From assembly GCF_020026925.1 (NCBI RefSeq), contig NZ_JAIQDW010000010.1, forward strand, positions 117,912 to 181,911: a stretch of DNA of 64,000 bases, read 5' to 3'. The notes beneath the pieces were generated by a model. That model did not search any database and had not been told where the DNA came from. It was given only the letters and a program-made list of their open reading frames with translations. The position numbers and the translations under genes were made by a program. How positions within the stretch are numbered: the first letter of the stretch is position 1; each line of letters opens with the position of its first letter. This document shows positions 36,028 through 44,242 of this stretch, in pieces. Origin of the DNA: Flavobacterium hibisci. Lineage in GTDB: Bacteria; Bacteroidota; Bacteroidia; Flavobacteriales; Flavobacteriaceae.

Positions 36028-36223
36028 TTGTCACTCTTAAAATTAGATTCCACTCTAAGACACTATTTCTTAAAGAAAAATTTAATATAATTTTAAGACT
36101 ATTACGTTTTCGTTTGTTATATATTTGAGACCGAAACCAAATCATTGTTACAACCTATCAAAGTTTGAATTTAAGGGTTAGCCTCGGCTTATATAAATTA
36201 TTAATTCAAGTTTACCTTATATT

Positions 36224-36259
36224 AAAAAAAGCTTCATCAAATTGACGAAGCTTTTTTTT
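36224..36259 (-). terminator. Terminator downstream of tRNA-Trp
   Basis: Hairpin with core GCTTCATCA/TGACGAAGC (one G-T pair) flanked by A-run and T-run, at 36224-36259. Confidence 0.7.
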
Positions 36260-36289
36260 ATTTTAATTACGATTTACTATTTGTATTTG

Positions 36290-36360
36290 CACGGGCGGAG
36301 GGATTCGAACCCCCATCAACGGTTTTGGAGACCGCTATTCTACCCTTGAACTACGCCCGT
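36290..36360 (-). tRNA. trnW: tRNA-Trp (anticodon CCA)
   Basis: The reverse complement folds as a cloverleaf: acceptor ACGGGCG/CGCCCGT, anticodon loop CTCCAAA with anticodon CCA, T-arm GGGGT-TCGAATC-CCTCC-like. The D-loop is short. No CCA tail is encoded. Confidence 0.95.
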
Positions 36361-36511
36361 AACTTAAGGCCGCAAAATAAACTGTTTTTTTCCTGTTCCG
36401 CAAATTAATTGACGTAGATTTTAAAAATATTTAAGCTGATGAGTGCTAATTTATTCAATCAAAAGACAATTATACCGCCTTCAATCTGTTACAGAACACT
36501 TTACTGTCAGC

Positions 36512-37939
36512 TTATGCAAGTAACGCATTTTTCAATCCCTCAAAGTCAACTGAAACCTGTTCACCTGTTACTAAATTTTTAAGCGAATACGAATTTGAAG
36601 CAATTTCCTGATCTCCTGCAATTACTGCAAAAGGAATCAAACGTTTGTCTGCGTATTGAAATTGTTTACCAACTTTCACATTGTCAGGATACAACTCTAC
36701 TTTTATATTTTCTTTTCTCAATTTCTGGATTGCCTGCGAAGCATACAAAGCCTCCTTATCTCCATAATTAATAAACAACGCTTTTGATGTCGCAGCAACT
36801 GTTTCGGGGAATAATTGCAATTCTTCTAAAACCAGATAAATTCGGTCTAAACCGAAAGAAATTCCAACACCGCTCATATTTTTCAAACCAAAAATACCCG
36901 TCAAATCGTCGTATCTTCCACCACCTCCTATTGAACCTATCGAAACTGTTTTTGGAGCTGCTACTTCAAAAATAGCACCAGTGTAGTAATTCAGTCCACG
37001 GGCCAAGGTTACATCCAGATCTAAAATTGCGGTTGAAAGGCCTAAAACAGCAACATTGTCACAAATAAATTTAAGTTCCTCAACACCTTTCATACCTTCT
37101 TCAGACGAAGCTAATAATGCTGAAAGCTGATTGATTTTCTCCGCAAAGGTTCCTGAAAAACCAAACAGAGGCTGTACTTTTACCAACGCTTCTTCAGCAA
37201 TTCCTTTTTCAATCATTTCTTTTTTAACCCCGTCTTCACCAATTTTATCAAGCTTATCTAAAGCTACTGTAAAATCGATTAATTTATCAGATGCTCCAAT
37301 TACCTCAGCAATTCCGGATAATATTTTTCTGTTATTGATTTTTATCGTCACACCTTCTAAACCCAAAGCAGTAAAAACGGTATCATATAACTGAACCAAT
37401 TCTACTTCCTGCCATAGGGATTTTGAACCTACTACATCGGCATCACATTGAAAAAACTCTCTGAAACGTCCTTTCTGCGGGCGATCTGCTCTCCAAACCG
37501 GCTGAATTTGATATCTTTTGAATGGAAATTCAATTTCATTTTGATGCTGTACAACATATCTTGCAAAGGGAACAGTCAAATCATAACGTAGTGCTTTTTC
37601 TGAAATTCTCCCTGTAAATTTATTCAGTTCTATTCTTTGATCAAGATTAATTGTTTCTGCCGAATTAGTCTGAAGCACTTCTAAAGATTCCGGCAATTCA
37701 ATTTTATTTTTATTGAAGAAAAAATTTCCCGAATTCAATATTTTAAAAATCAAACGATCACCTTCTTCTCCATATTTTCCCATCAAAGTATCTGAATTTT
37801 CAAACGAAGGCGTTTCAATTGGCTGAAACCCAAATTTCTCAAAATTAGTTTTTATCGTTTGAATAATATATTGACGCTTTGACACCTCCGCAGGTGAAAA
37901 ATCTCTTGTTCCTTGTGGTATGCTTGGTTTTGAAGCCAT
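36512..37939 (-). CDS. hisS: Histidyl-tRNA synthetase
   Basis: Class II synthetase charging tRNA-His, 475 residues. Motif 1 lies near the start ([11 protein letters not shown]), motif 2 is around [20 protein letters not shown], and the histidine-specific segments [14 protein letters not shown] and GGGGRYDDL are intact; motif 3 is [11 protein letters not shown]. The anticodon-binding domain closes the protein. It is monocistronic and shares strand with the tRNA-Trp gene downstream. Confidence 0.96.
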   Translation of the reverse strand: MASKPSIPQGTRDFSPAEVSKRQYIIQTIKTNFEKFGFQPIETPSFENSDTLMGKYGEEGDRLIFKILNSGNFFFNKNKIELPESLEVLQTNSAETINLDQRIELNKFTGRISEKALRYDLTVPFARYVVQHQNEIEFPFKRYQIQPVWRADRPQKGRFREFFQCDADVVGSKSLWQEVELVQLYDTVFTALGLEGVTIKINNRKILSGIAEVIGASDKLIDFTVALDKLDKIGEDGVKKEMIEKGIAEEALVKVQPLFGFSGTFAEKINQLSALLASSEEGMKGVEELKFICDNVAVLGLSTAILDLDVTLARGLNYYTGAIFEVAAPKTVSIGSIGGGGRYDDLTGIFGLKNMSGVGISFGLDRIYLVLEELQLFPETVAATSKALFINYGDKEALYASQAIQKLRKENIKVELYPDNVKVGKQFQYADKRLIPFAVIAGDQEIASNSYSLKNLVTGEQVSVDFEGLKNALLA

Positions 37940-38121
37940 TTTTTTAGATTATTAGATTTTAGGTTTCCAGATTTTTTATTTTTTAAATTGGTGATTCTAA
38001 AAACCCTTTGATGTTATTTCTTTAAATTTAATCGCCTGCAAATATCTTACTTTTTAAAATAAATAATACGGGTTCGAAAACAAACTTGTAACAAAAAACG
38101 TATTTTCGTGTCAAATTGGTC

Positions 38122-39366
38122 ATGATGCTAAAACTATTTAAAGAAAATATCCGGATTGCTTTTGGTTCTATCAAAACGCAATTGCTGCGAACTATTCTTA
38201 CGGTATTGATTATCGCTATCGGAATTACAGCTTTGGTTGGGATTTTGACTGTTGTAACAGCACTTGAAAATACGGTTTCGACTAATTTTGCATCTATGGG
38301 AGCGAACACTTTCAACATTAATCAATACGAAAATACCGTTAAAAACCGTGGCGGAAATGAACGCGAAATCATCAACCCGATTATTTCATACCCTGAAGCT
38401 GTCGCTTTTAAAAACAAATACAAATACCCGTTTACCGAAACTTCTCTTTCATTTACAGCAACTTCAAAAGCCGAAGTCAAATATTCAGATCAAAAAACAG
38501 ATCCTGAAATTACAATTGTCGGTGTGGACGAACATTTTATAGGCAACTCCGGATTAGAAATCAATTCAGGACGCCCATTCAATCAGTTTGATATTGACAA
38601 TAATACGTATTCCTGTGTAGTAGGTTCCGATTTCGAAAAAGGCTTATTAAAAGATGTCAATCCAATTGATAAAATTATTTCGATTCGAGGTGCGCGTTTT
38701 AAAGTTATTGGCGTTTTAAAAGAAAAAGGATCGACCTTTGGAAACAGTCAGGATTTACGTGTTCTCATTCCAATTCAGGTAGCGCGTTCTTTATTTACCG
38801 CACCAAATATCAACTATACCATAAGTGTAATGGTTTCTAAAAAAGAACTTTTAGACCAGGCTGTTGATAATGCAACCAGTACGATGCGAAGAGTTCGAAA
38901 ACTCAGTCCGGTTCGTGATAATAATTTCGGAATTGGACGCAGTGACGATTTAATCAACAGAATTCTCGGAATCACTAAATATCTAGGCTGGGCTTCCTGG
39001 ATTATCAGTATCATTACCATTCTTGGATCATCAATTGCCCTAATGAATATTATGATCGTTTCGGTTACAGAACGTACCCGTGAAATTGGTGTCCGTAAAG
39101 CTTTGGGTGCAACAAAAATTACTATTTCTGTTCAGTTTTTTATCGAAACTTTATTGATTGGACAAATTGGCGGCTTAGTCGGAATCGTATTAGGAATCTT
39201 AATCGGTTTCGCATTTGCAGCCGCAATGAGTTTTGCATTCGTGATTCCGTGGATGGCAATTTTTGCAGCTTTTGGTACAAGTTTTATGGTTGCCATAGTT
39301 TCCGGATTGTACCCCGCAATTAAAGCTTCGCAATTAGATCCTATTGAGGCTTTGCGTTATGAATAG
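38122..39366 (+). CDS. MacB-like ABC transporter permease (FtsX family)
   Basis: Inner-membrane permease of 414 residues: helix 1 near residue 25-45, a large periplasmic MacB-type domain (about 50-260), then three C-terminal helices in the FtsX order, with ERTREIGVRKALGA and the final LYPAIKASQLDPIEALRYE. ATG at 38122 or 38125; the TTG at 38116 seems unlikely. No ATPase gene is adjacent, so the partner is encoded elsewhere. Usual roles are export or mechanotransmission of lipoproteins, peptides or antibiotics. Confidence 0.92.
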   Translation: MMLKLFKENIRIAFGSIKTQLLRTILTVLIIAIGITALVGILTVVTALENTVSTNFASMGANTFNINQYENTVKNRGGNEREIINPIISYPEAVAFKNKYKYPFTETSLSFTATSKAEVKYSDQKTDPEITIVGVDEHFIGNSGLEINSGRPFNQFDIDNNTYSCVVGSDFEKGLLKDVNPIDKIISIRGARFKVIGVLKEKGSTFGNSQDLRVLIPIQVARSLFTAPNINYTISVMVSKKELLDQAVDNATSTMRRVRKLSPVRDNNFGIGRSDDLINRILGITKYLGWASWIISIITILGSSIALMNIMIVSVTERTREIGVRKALGATKITISVQFFIETLLIGQIGGLVGIVLGILIGFAFAAAMSFAFVIPWMAIFAAFGTSFMVAIVSGLYPAIKASQLDPIEALRYE

Positions 39367-39407
39367 GCTAAAGAATCACAGATTTTATCTTTTGAAAATT
39401 TCACACA

Positions 39408-39791
39408 CAGTTTGTCATTCCGTAGGAATCTCATTCTTATTTTATTAAACACTAATGATTGAATATACAGAAGGAATCTATACTTTTTATGTGTATATCC
39501 TAACTAATAAAAACAGAAATGTTTTATATACAGGTGTTACAAATAATTTAAAGTTACGCTTACAACAACATAAGAGTAAACTAAACCCCAACAGTTTTAC
39601 TTCAAAATATAATTCACACTTTTTAATTCATTTTGAAAAGTTTAGCTGGATTCAATTAGCAATTGAAAGAGAAAAAGAAATTAAAAATCTTTCCCGGGAA
39701 AAGAAATTAAATTTAATAAAAGAAATGAATCCAAATTTAGAATTTTGGAATTCTCTTTTTGAATAATAGATTCCTACGGAATGACAAACTG
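39408..39791. mobile_element. Compact element: GIY-YIG gene inside perfect 24-bp terminal inverted repeats
   Basis: The 24 bases at 39408-39431 recur exactly in inverted form at 39768-39791 (outer part CAGTTTGTCATTCC, inner part GTAGGAATCT). The GIY-YIG gene fills the interior: its stop ends one base before the right arm, and its start lies 23 bases after the left arm. No target-site duplication was seen next to the arms. The element lies between convergent genes. Confidence 0.8.
39455..39766 (+). CDS. Single-domain GIY-YIG nuclease (COG2827/UPF0213-like)
   Basis: Small endonuclease-fold protein of 103 residues. The two GIY-YIG strands read YVYIL and LYTGVT (the second with Thr in place of Ile), Arg35 lies in LKLRLQQHK, and Glu73 in the REKEIKNLSREKK segment is the expected catalytic acid. 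The family includes structure-specific DNA nucleases with no separate DNA-binding domain. The gene is tightly enclosed by the inverted repeats of 39408-39791, which suggests that these are its substrate or the ends it mobilises (inference). Confidence 0.92.
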   Translation: MIEYTEGIYTFYVYILTNKNRNVLYTGVTNNLKLRLQQHKSKLNPNSFTSKYNSHFLIHFEKFSWIQLAIEREKEIKNLSREKKLNLIKEMNPNLEFWNSLFE

Positions 39792-39808
39792 ATGAATAAT
39801 AAATGACT

Positions 39809-40663
39809 TTAAATAGTAGCCTTCATCATACGATCATTATCATAAATATCTTTTCGCAATTCAATATTTTTAAAATTCATTTTTTCCAGTAATTCAGTCA
39901 TTTCTTTTCCTAAATACTGATTGATTTCAAAGTACAGTTGCCCTTTTTCTAAAAGGCTTTTCTGAGCTAATTCAGCAATTTTCCTGTAAAAAACCAACGC
40001 ATCATTGTCATCCACAAAAAGTGCCAGATGCGGTTCGTAATCCAAAACATTCTTTTTAATTTCCTGCTTCTCTAAATGGCGGACATAGGGCGGATTTGAA
40101 ACGATAATATCAAAATTAGATTTCAGGATTTCTAATTCTAAAACACTTTTAAGTATAAAAATTATCTTGACATTATTATTCCTTGCATTTTTTTTTGCCG
40201 TTTCAATAGCCCTCTTCGAAACATCCATAGCATAAACTTCTGCATTTGGCAGATTCTTTGCCAGTGAAATTGCAATACAACCACTTCCTGTTCCTATGTC
40301 AAGTATTTTAAGTTTTTTAGTTTTGTCGAGAATCTTGTTTTCATTAATAATCCAGTCGACCAGTTCTTCTGTTTCGGGTCTTGGAATCAAAACATTTTCA
40401 TTGACTTCAAAATCCAATCCATAAAAATTTGTTTTCCCCAGTAAATACTGAATCGGAACTTCTTTTTTCAATTCATTTAAAAAAGATTCCAAAACCTCTA
40501 AATCCGCATCTGAAAAAGATAATTCATGATTCAAAGCCAAATCTATTTGTCTAAGATTATACTTGTTTTCTAATATTAGATAAAAAAAACTTTCAGCTTC
40601 GTAAGCATCATATAAGGAAGAGAGTTCCTTGATAAATTGTGTTCTGTATTGTTTGATTTTCAT
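39809..40663 (-). CDS. prmC: PrmC, release factor glutamine methyltransferase
   Basis: SAM-dependent enzyme that methylates the GGQ glutamine of RF1/RF2. The SAM motif is ILDIGTGSGCIAISLA and the catalytic NPPY appears as SNPPYV; the N-terminal helical domain has the RPETEELVDWI segment. ATG at 40663 is used rather than an upstream TTG. It is convergent with the GIY-YIG element. Confidence 0.95.
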   Translation of the reverse strand: MKIKQYRTQFIKELSSLYDAYEAESFFYLILENKYNLRQIDLALNHELSFSDADLEVLESFLNELKKEVPIQYLLGKTNFYGLDFEVNENVLIPRPETEELVDWIINENKILDKTKKLKILDIGTGSGCIAISLAKNLPNAEVYAMDVSKRAIETAKKNARNNNVKIIFILKSVLELEILKSNFDIIVSNPPYVRHLEKQEIKKNVLDYEPHLALFVDDNDALVFYRKIAELAQKSLLEKGQLYFEINQYLGKEMTELLEKMNFKNIELRKDIYDNDRMMKATI

Positions 40664-40739
40664 TGGGGATTTCAAGCTTTTTAGCTAAATTAAATTGCTT
40701 TCTATAAGTATTGAGAAATAATTTTGTTACAGTGTTATT

Positions 40740-41225
40740 TTACAATTCTTTCAACATCCAGACCGGGCAGGAATTGTGACCTGTACATCCTAACGGTGCC
40801 TCTAAATACACAAACCCTGACTTCTTATATAATTTTTGGGCAGCATGCATAAAAGGCATTGTTTCTAAATAACATTTTTCAAAACCAAAGTTCTTAGCAT
40901 GCTCTAAACATTTTTCGATCATTTTGCCTCCTATTCCTAATCCGCGGGTTTTGGGCAAGAAATACATTTTTTGTAATTCGCAAATCTTCGGGTCGCCATT
41001 TTCCAAAGGTGCGATTCCGCAACATCCTACAATTTCACCTTCGTTCTCAACCACAAAATAAACCGATTGTGGCTTACTGTATTGTTCAAACATTAAATCC
41101 AGATACGGATCTTCATAAGCTGATCCGGTTTTCGGAATTTCCATTTCATCAAAAACCCATCTTATTAATTGGGCAACTGCCTGATTGTCTTCCTTTTTAA
41201 TTTCTCTGATAATCCAATTTTCCAT
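40740..41225 (-). CDS. GNAT family N-acetyltransferase
   Basis: Acetyl-CoA-dependent transferase of 161 residues with motif A LQKMYFLPKTRGLGIGGKMIEKCLEHA (acetyl-CoA loop RGLGIGG) and the motif B segment YLETMPFMHAAQKLYKKSGF. ATG at 41225 (MENWIIREIK) is used; longer readings would overlap the ribD promoter region. The substrate is unknown. It is divergent from ribD, with about 100 bases between the starts. Confidence 0.9.
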   Translation of the reverse strand: MENWIIREIKKEDNQAVAQLIRWVFDEMEIPKTGSAYEDPYLDLMFEQYSKPQSVYFVVENEGEIVGCCGIAPLENGDPKICELQKMYFLPKTRGLGIGGKMIEKCLEHAKNFGFEKCYLETMPFMHAAQKLYKKSGFVYLEAPLGCTGHNSCPVWMLKEL

Positions 41226-41319
41226 TTTAAAATTTATTCTGCCTTCCACAAAAATAAACATACTTTTGATATTGTTTAACAACTCCGCTGTTAACATTAG
41301 ACTAAAACTCAAAAATGAC

Positions 41320-41327
41320 TACTTTTG
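41320..41327 (+). promoter_or_regulatory. Candidate -7 box directly before ribD
   Basis: TACTTTTG, an exact TAnnTTTG match, ends five bases before the GTG start of ribD, which would make the mRNA nearly leaderless. A second exact TACTTTTG at 41261-41268 would give a leader of about 60 nt. Neither has a clear TTTG at -33. Confidence 0.35.
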
Positions 41328-41331
41328 CAAT

Positions 41332-42381
41332 GTGAACATACATGAAAAATACATAAAACGCTGCATCGAACTGGCCAAAAATGGTTTTGGAACAACATAT
41401 CCAAATCCAATGGTAGGAAGCGTAATTGTTTTCGAGGATAAAATTATCGGCGAAGGCTGGCATAAAAAAGCCGGAGAACCCCACGCCGAAGTCAATGCGA
41501 TTCGATCTGTTAAAAAAAAATCGTTACTCAAAAAAGCTACTATTTATGTAAGCTTAGAACCCTGCAGCCACTTTGGAAAAACACCACCATGCTGTGATTT
41601 GATTATTGAACATAAAATACCAAATGTGGTTGTGGGCACTGTCGATCCAAACGAAAAAGTTGCCGGAAAGGGAATAAAAAAAATAATCGAGTCCGGTTCT
41701 AATGTAATTGTTGGTGTTTTAGAAAATGAATGCCATGAACTCAACAAGCGCTTTTTTACTTTTCACAGCAAGAAGCGGCCTTACATTATCTTAAAATGGG
41801 CTGAAAGTCTCGACGGTTTTCTAGCGCCTGAAAAACAACCTGATCAGAAGCGCCAGCCTGTTTGGATTACCAATCCTTATTCCAGACAATTGGTTCATAA
41901 ATGGAGAAGCGAAGAACAGGCAATCCTGGTTGGCACTCAAACTGTAGTTGATGATAATCCAAAATTAAATATCAGGGACTGGTCGGGGAACAATCCTGTA
42001 AGAATCGTTTTGGATCAAAACAACAGAATTCCAAAAGACAGTTTTATTTTTTATAACAGCGTTAAAACGATTGTTTTTACCAAATCTAAAACTGCCCATC
42101 CAACAGAAAATACAACTTTTGAAGTAATTAATTTTAATCAAAATATAATACCGCAAATTTTGGCTGTTTTGCATCAAAATCAGATTCAGTCCATTATTAT
42201 CGAAGGCGGCTCACAAACTTTACAGGCTTTCATTGACCAGAATATTTGGGATGAAGCCCGCGTTTTTACAGGAAAAACGACTTTTAGTAAAGGAATAAAA
42301 GCTCCGTTTATTCAAAAGAAAAACACAAACAAAACCTATATTCAGAACGACGAATTAACATATATTAGAAATTATGATTGA
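41332..42381 (+). CDS. ribD: RibD, bifunctional riboflavin biosynthesis deaminase/reductase
   Basis: Catalyses the second and third steps of riboflavin synthesis: deamination of the pyrimidine and reduction of the ribosyl group. The deaminase domain has the zinc motif HAEVNAI and PCSHFGKTPPCC; the reductase domain starts about residue 148 (RPYIILKWAESLDGF) and ends with IIIEGGSQTLQAF. There is no in-frame ATG before motif 1, so GTG at 41332 is used (349 residues). The last 8 bases overlap the HAD gene. Confidence 0.94.
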   Translation: MNIHEKYIKRCIELAKNGFGTTYPNPMVGSVIVFEDKIIGEGWHKKAGEPHAEVNAIRSVKKKSLLKKATIYVSLEPCSHFGKTPPCCDLIIEHKIPNVVVGTVDPNEKVAGKGIKKIIESGSNVIVGVLENECHELNKRFFTFHSKKRPYIILKWAESLDGFLAPEKQPDQKRQPVWITNPYSRQLVHKWRSEEQAILVGTQTVVDDNPKLNIRDWSGNNPVRIVLDQNNRIPKDSFIFYNSVKTIVFTKSKTAHPTENTTFEVINFNQNIIPQILAVLHQNQIQSIIIEGGSQTLQAFIDQNIWDEARVFTGKTTFSKGIKAPFIQKKNTNKTYIQNDELTYIRNYD

Positions 42382-42976
42382 TACAATAATTTTTGATTTT
42401 GGAGACATTTTCATCAATTTAGATAAAGAAGCCACTATTTCGGGACTAAAGAAATTAGGCATGAACGAATGGAATTCTGAATTTGACCGATTGAATCTGT
42501 TATTTGAGACCGGCGATATTTCGCATGATGATTTTTTGGCAGGTTTTCAGGCACAGCTTCCTAATGCCTCAATCGAAGAAATTCTGGAAGCATGGAATGC
42601 TGTACTAGCAGATTTTCCGTTATACCGATTAGAATTTCTCCAGATGCTTTCTAAAAAATACCGTCTGTTTTTATTAAGCAATACCGATTCCATCCATATT
42701 GCAACTTTCGAAAACAAAAGCGGAGTCTCTTTTTACAGGGATTTTTACCAATGTTTTGAAAAAGTGTATTTTTCATTTGAAATTGGAATACGAAAGCCAA
42801 ATCCGGAATCCTATCAATATATCATCAACAAACACGAATTATCTCCAAAACGAACTTTGTTTGTTGACGATAAAAAGGAAAACACCGATGCTGCTGCAGC
42901 TTTAGGACTTCATGTCTGGAATTTACAAGTTGGCAAGGAAGATGTTGTGGATTTATTTGAAAAGCAAATACTTTAG
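42374..42976 (+). CDS. HAD-IA family hydrolase
   Basis: Phosphatase-fold protein of 200 residues. Motif I is IIFDFGDIFINLD, motif II FLLSNTDSIH, motif III is the Lys in GIRKPNPESY and motif IV VDDKKENTDAAAALG. Motif I has DFGD instead of DxD with a second Asp, as in several HAD-IA members. It overlaps ribD by 8 bases, so it could be a phosphatase for the ribD product step that is often missing in annotations (inference). Confidence 0.9.
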   Translation: MIDTIIFDFGDIFINLDKEATISGLKKLGMNEWNSEFDRLNLLFETGDISHDDFLAGFQAQLPNASIEEILEAWNAVLADFPLYRLEFLQMLSKKYRLFLLSNTDSIHIATFENKSGVSFYRDFYQCFEKVYFSFEIGIRKPNPESYQYIINKHELSPKRTLFVDDKKENTDAAAALGLHVWNLQVGKEDVVDLFEKQIL

Positions 42977-42986
42977 AACCGTACTT

Positions 42987-43619
42987 TTGGAATATATTGA
43001 CACCTATCAAACCATTGCTTCTGAATCTGAAGAAGTATTATTTAAAGAAAAAGGAAGCAAATTCTTTGGCTATGCTTTTCCAATAGAAACTGAGGACGAA
43101 GTAAAACCAATTATTGAAAGGTTAAAAAAGCAGCATCCCCACGCTGTACATTATTGTTATGCTTATCAAATTGGTACTGCACCAAAAATTTCATATCGGG
43201 CAAATGATGACGGAGAACCAGGCAATACAGCCGGAGCGCCAATTTATGGACAAATCCAGTCTTTTGGTTTAACCAATGTCCTTGTAGTTGTGGTTCGCTT
43301 TTTTGGCGGAATAAAATTAGGGGTTGGCGGATTAATAGCTGCTTACAAAACTACTGCACAAATGACCCTTGAGATTTGTGAAATTGTCGAAAAAACAATT
43401 GATGTCCATTTTTTAATCTCTTTTGATTATAAAAACATGAATAAGGTAATGCGGGTAATCAAGGAGAAAAAGCTCGAAATAACTTCTCAGGAAATGGAAA
43501 TTGATGAAAATTCCGGACTGCCAATTGGCAAAATAATAACAAAAACCCGAAAAAAAAATGCTGAATCTATATTCAGCACTTTTGATTTAATGTTTGAAAT
43601 CGATATAAAAATTATGTAA
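42987..43619 (+). CDS. YigZ/IMPACT family protein
   Basis: Protein of 210 residues with the IMPACT (UPF0029) N-terminal domain: KGSKFFGYAFPI, then HYCYAYQIG and SDDGEPGNTAG-type ANDDGEPGNTAGAPI, and a C-terminal DUF1949-like half. Longer frames start inside the upstream HAD gene; TTG at 42987 matches the usual MEY.DTY.TIAS start. Function is not well known; eukaryotic IMPACT binds the translation regulator GCN1. It lies 10 bases after the HAD gene. Confidence 0.92.
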   Translation: MEYIDTYQTIASESEEVLFKEKGSKFFGYAFPIETEDEVKPIIERLKKQHPHAVHYCYAYQIGTAPKISYRANDDGEPGNTAGAPIYGQIQSFGLTNVLVVVVRFFGGIKLGVGGLIAAYKTTAQMTLEICEIVEKTIDVHFLISFDYKNMNKVMRVIKEKKLEITSQEMEIDENSGLPIGKIITKTRKKNAESIFSTFDLMFEIDIKIM

Positions 43620-43650
43620 ATCGATATAAAAACGCACCTCGTTTCAGCAA

Positions 43651-44055
43651 TTATTCAAGTGTTTTAAATAATTCTAAAATATAATCCGGAGGAGCAGTTG
43701 GCCGACCTGTTTTTAACGAAATAAATACCAAAATAAACACTGCCGTTGTTAATAACTCATTCGCTTCATTATAGATTGCGCAGTCAAATTCAATCTTGAC
43801 TGAAGACTGACTTTTGAAAGTGGTATGGATTGTTAAAAGTTCATCATATCGCGCCGATTTTTTATAATTTATCTGCATCGAAACAATAGGCAGCCCGATT
43901 CCGCTTTCTTCCATACTTTTATATGAAATCCCTTTGTTTCTAAGCCATTCCACGCGTCCTATCTCAAAATAAGGAACGTAATTTCCATGATATACGATTC
44001 CCATTTGATCGGTTTCTGAGTAGCGGACACGTATCTGAGTTTGATGATTTTTCAT
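43651..44055 (-). CDS. Acyl-CoA thioesterase (YbgC/4HBT family)
   Basis: Hotdog-fold thioesterase of 134 residues. Motif YSETDQMGIVYHGNYVPYFEIGRVEWLR carries the catalytic Asp and the H-G-N-Y segment typical of the 4-hydroxybenzoyl-CoA/YbgC type. It hydrolyses acyl-CoA, with short substrates most likely. It converges with yigZ and its start faces dnaA. Confidence 0.93.
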   Translation of the reverse strand: MKNHQTQIRVRYSETDQMGIVYHGNYVPYFEIGRVEWLRNKGISYKSMEESGIGLPIVSMQINYKKSARYDELLTIHTTFKSQSSVKIEFDCAIYNEANELLTTAVFILVFISLKTGRPTAPPDYILELFKTLE

Positions 44056-44242
44056 TATTTAATATATTAAAAAAAATTAATTTTCACAAGCCTCTTACAA
44101 TATTATTTTATAAAATTAGAGAGCAAAATATTTTTTTTTACAGAAATTTGTTCACATATTTGTTATCCCGAAATACGGAATTAAATTGCTCCCTTTTATT
44201 AGGAGAATCTTTATCAATAATAAAAAAAATTTATCTGAATTT

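Larger units (their letters stand above)
35973..36289. other. Gene-free stretch between grpE and tRNA-Trp
   Basis: About 317 bases holding the grpE promoter candidate (35995-36027) and the tRNA terminator (36224-36259). The rest is AT-rich with no frame of note. Confidence 0.65.

Noticed and set aside
39360..39830. Target-site duplication flanking the GIY-YIG element
   Set aside because: The bases outside the two arms (TTTCACA and ATGAATA) do not match, so no duplication can be claimed.
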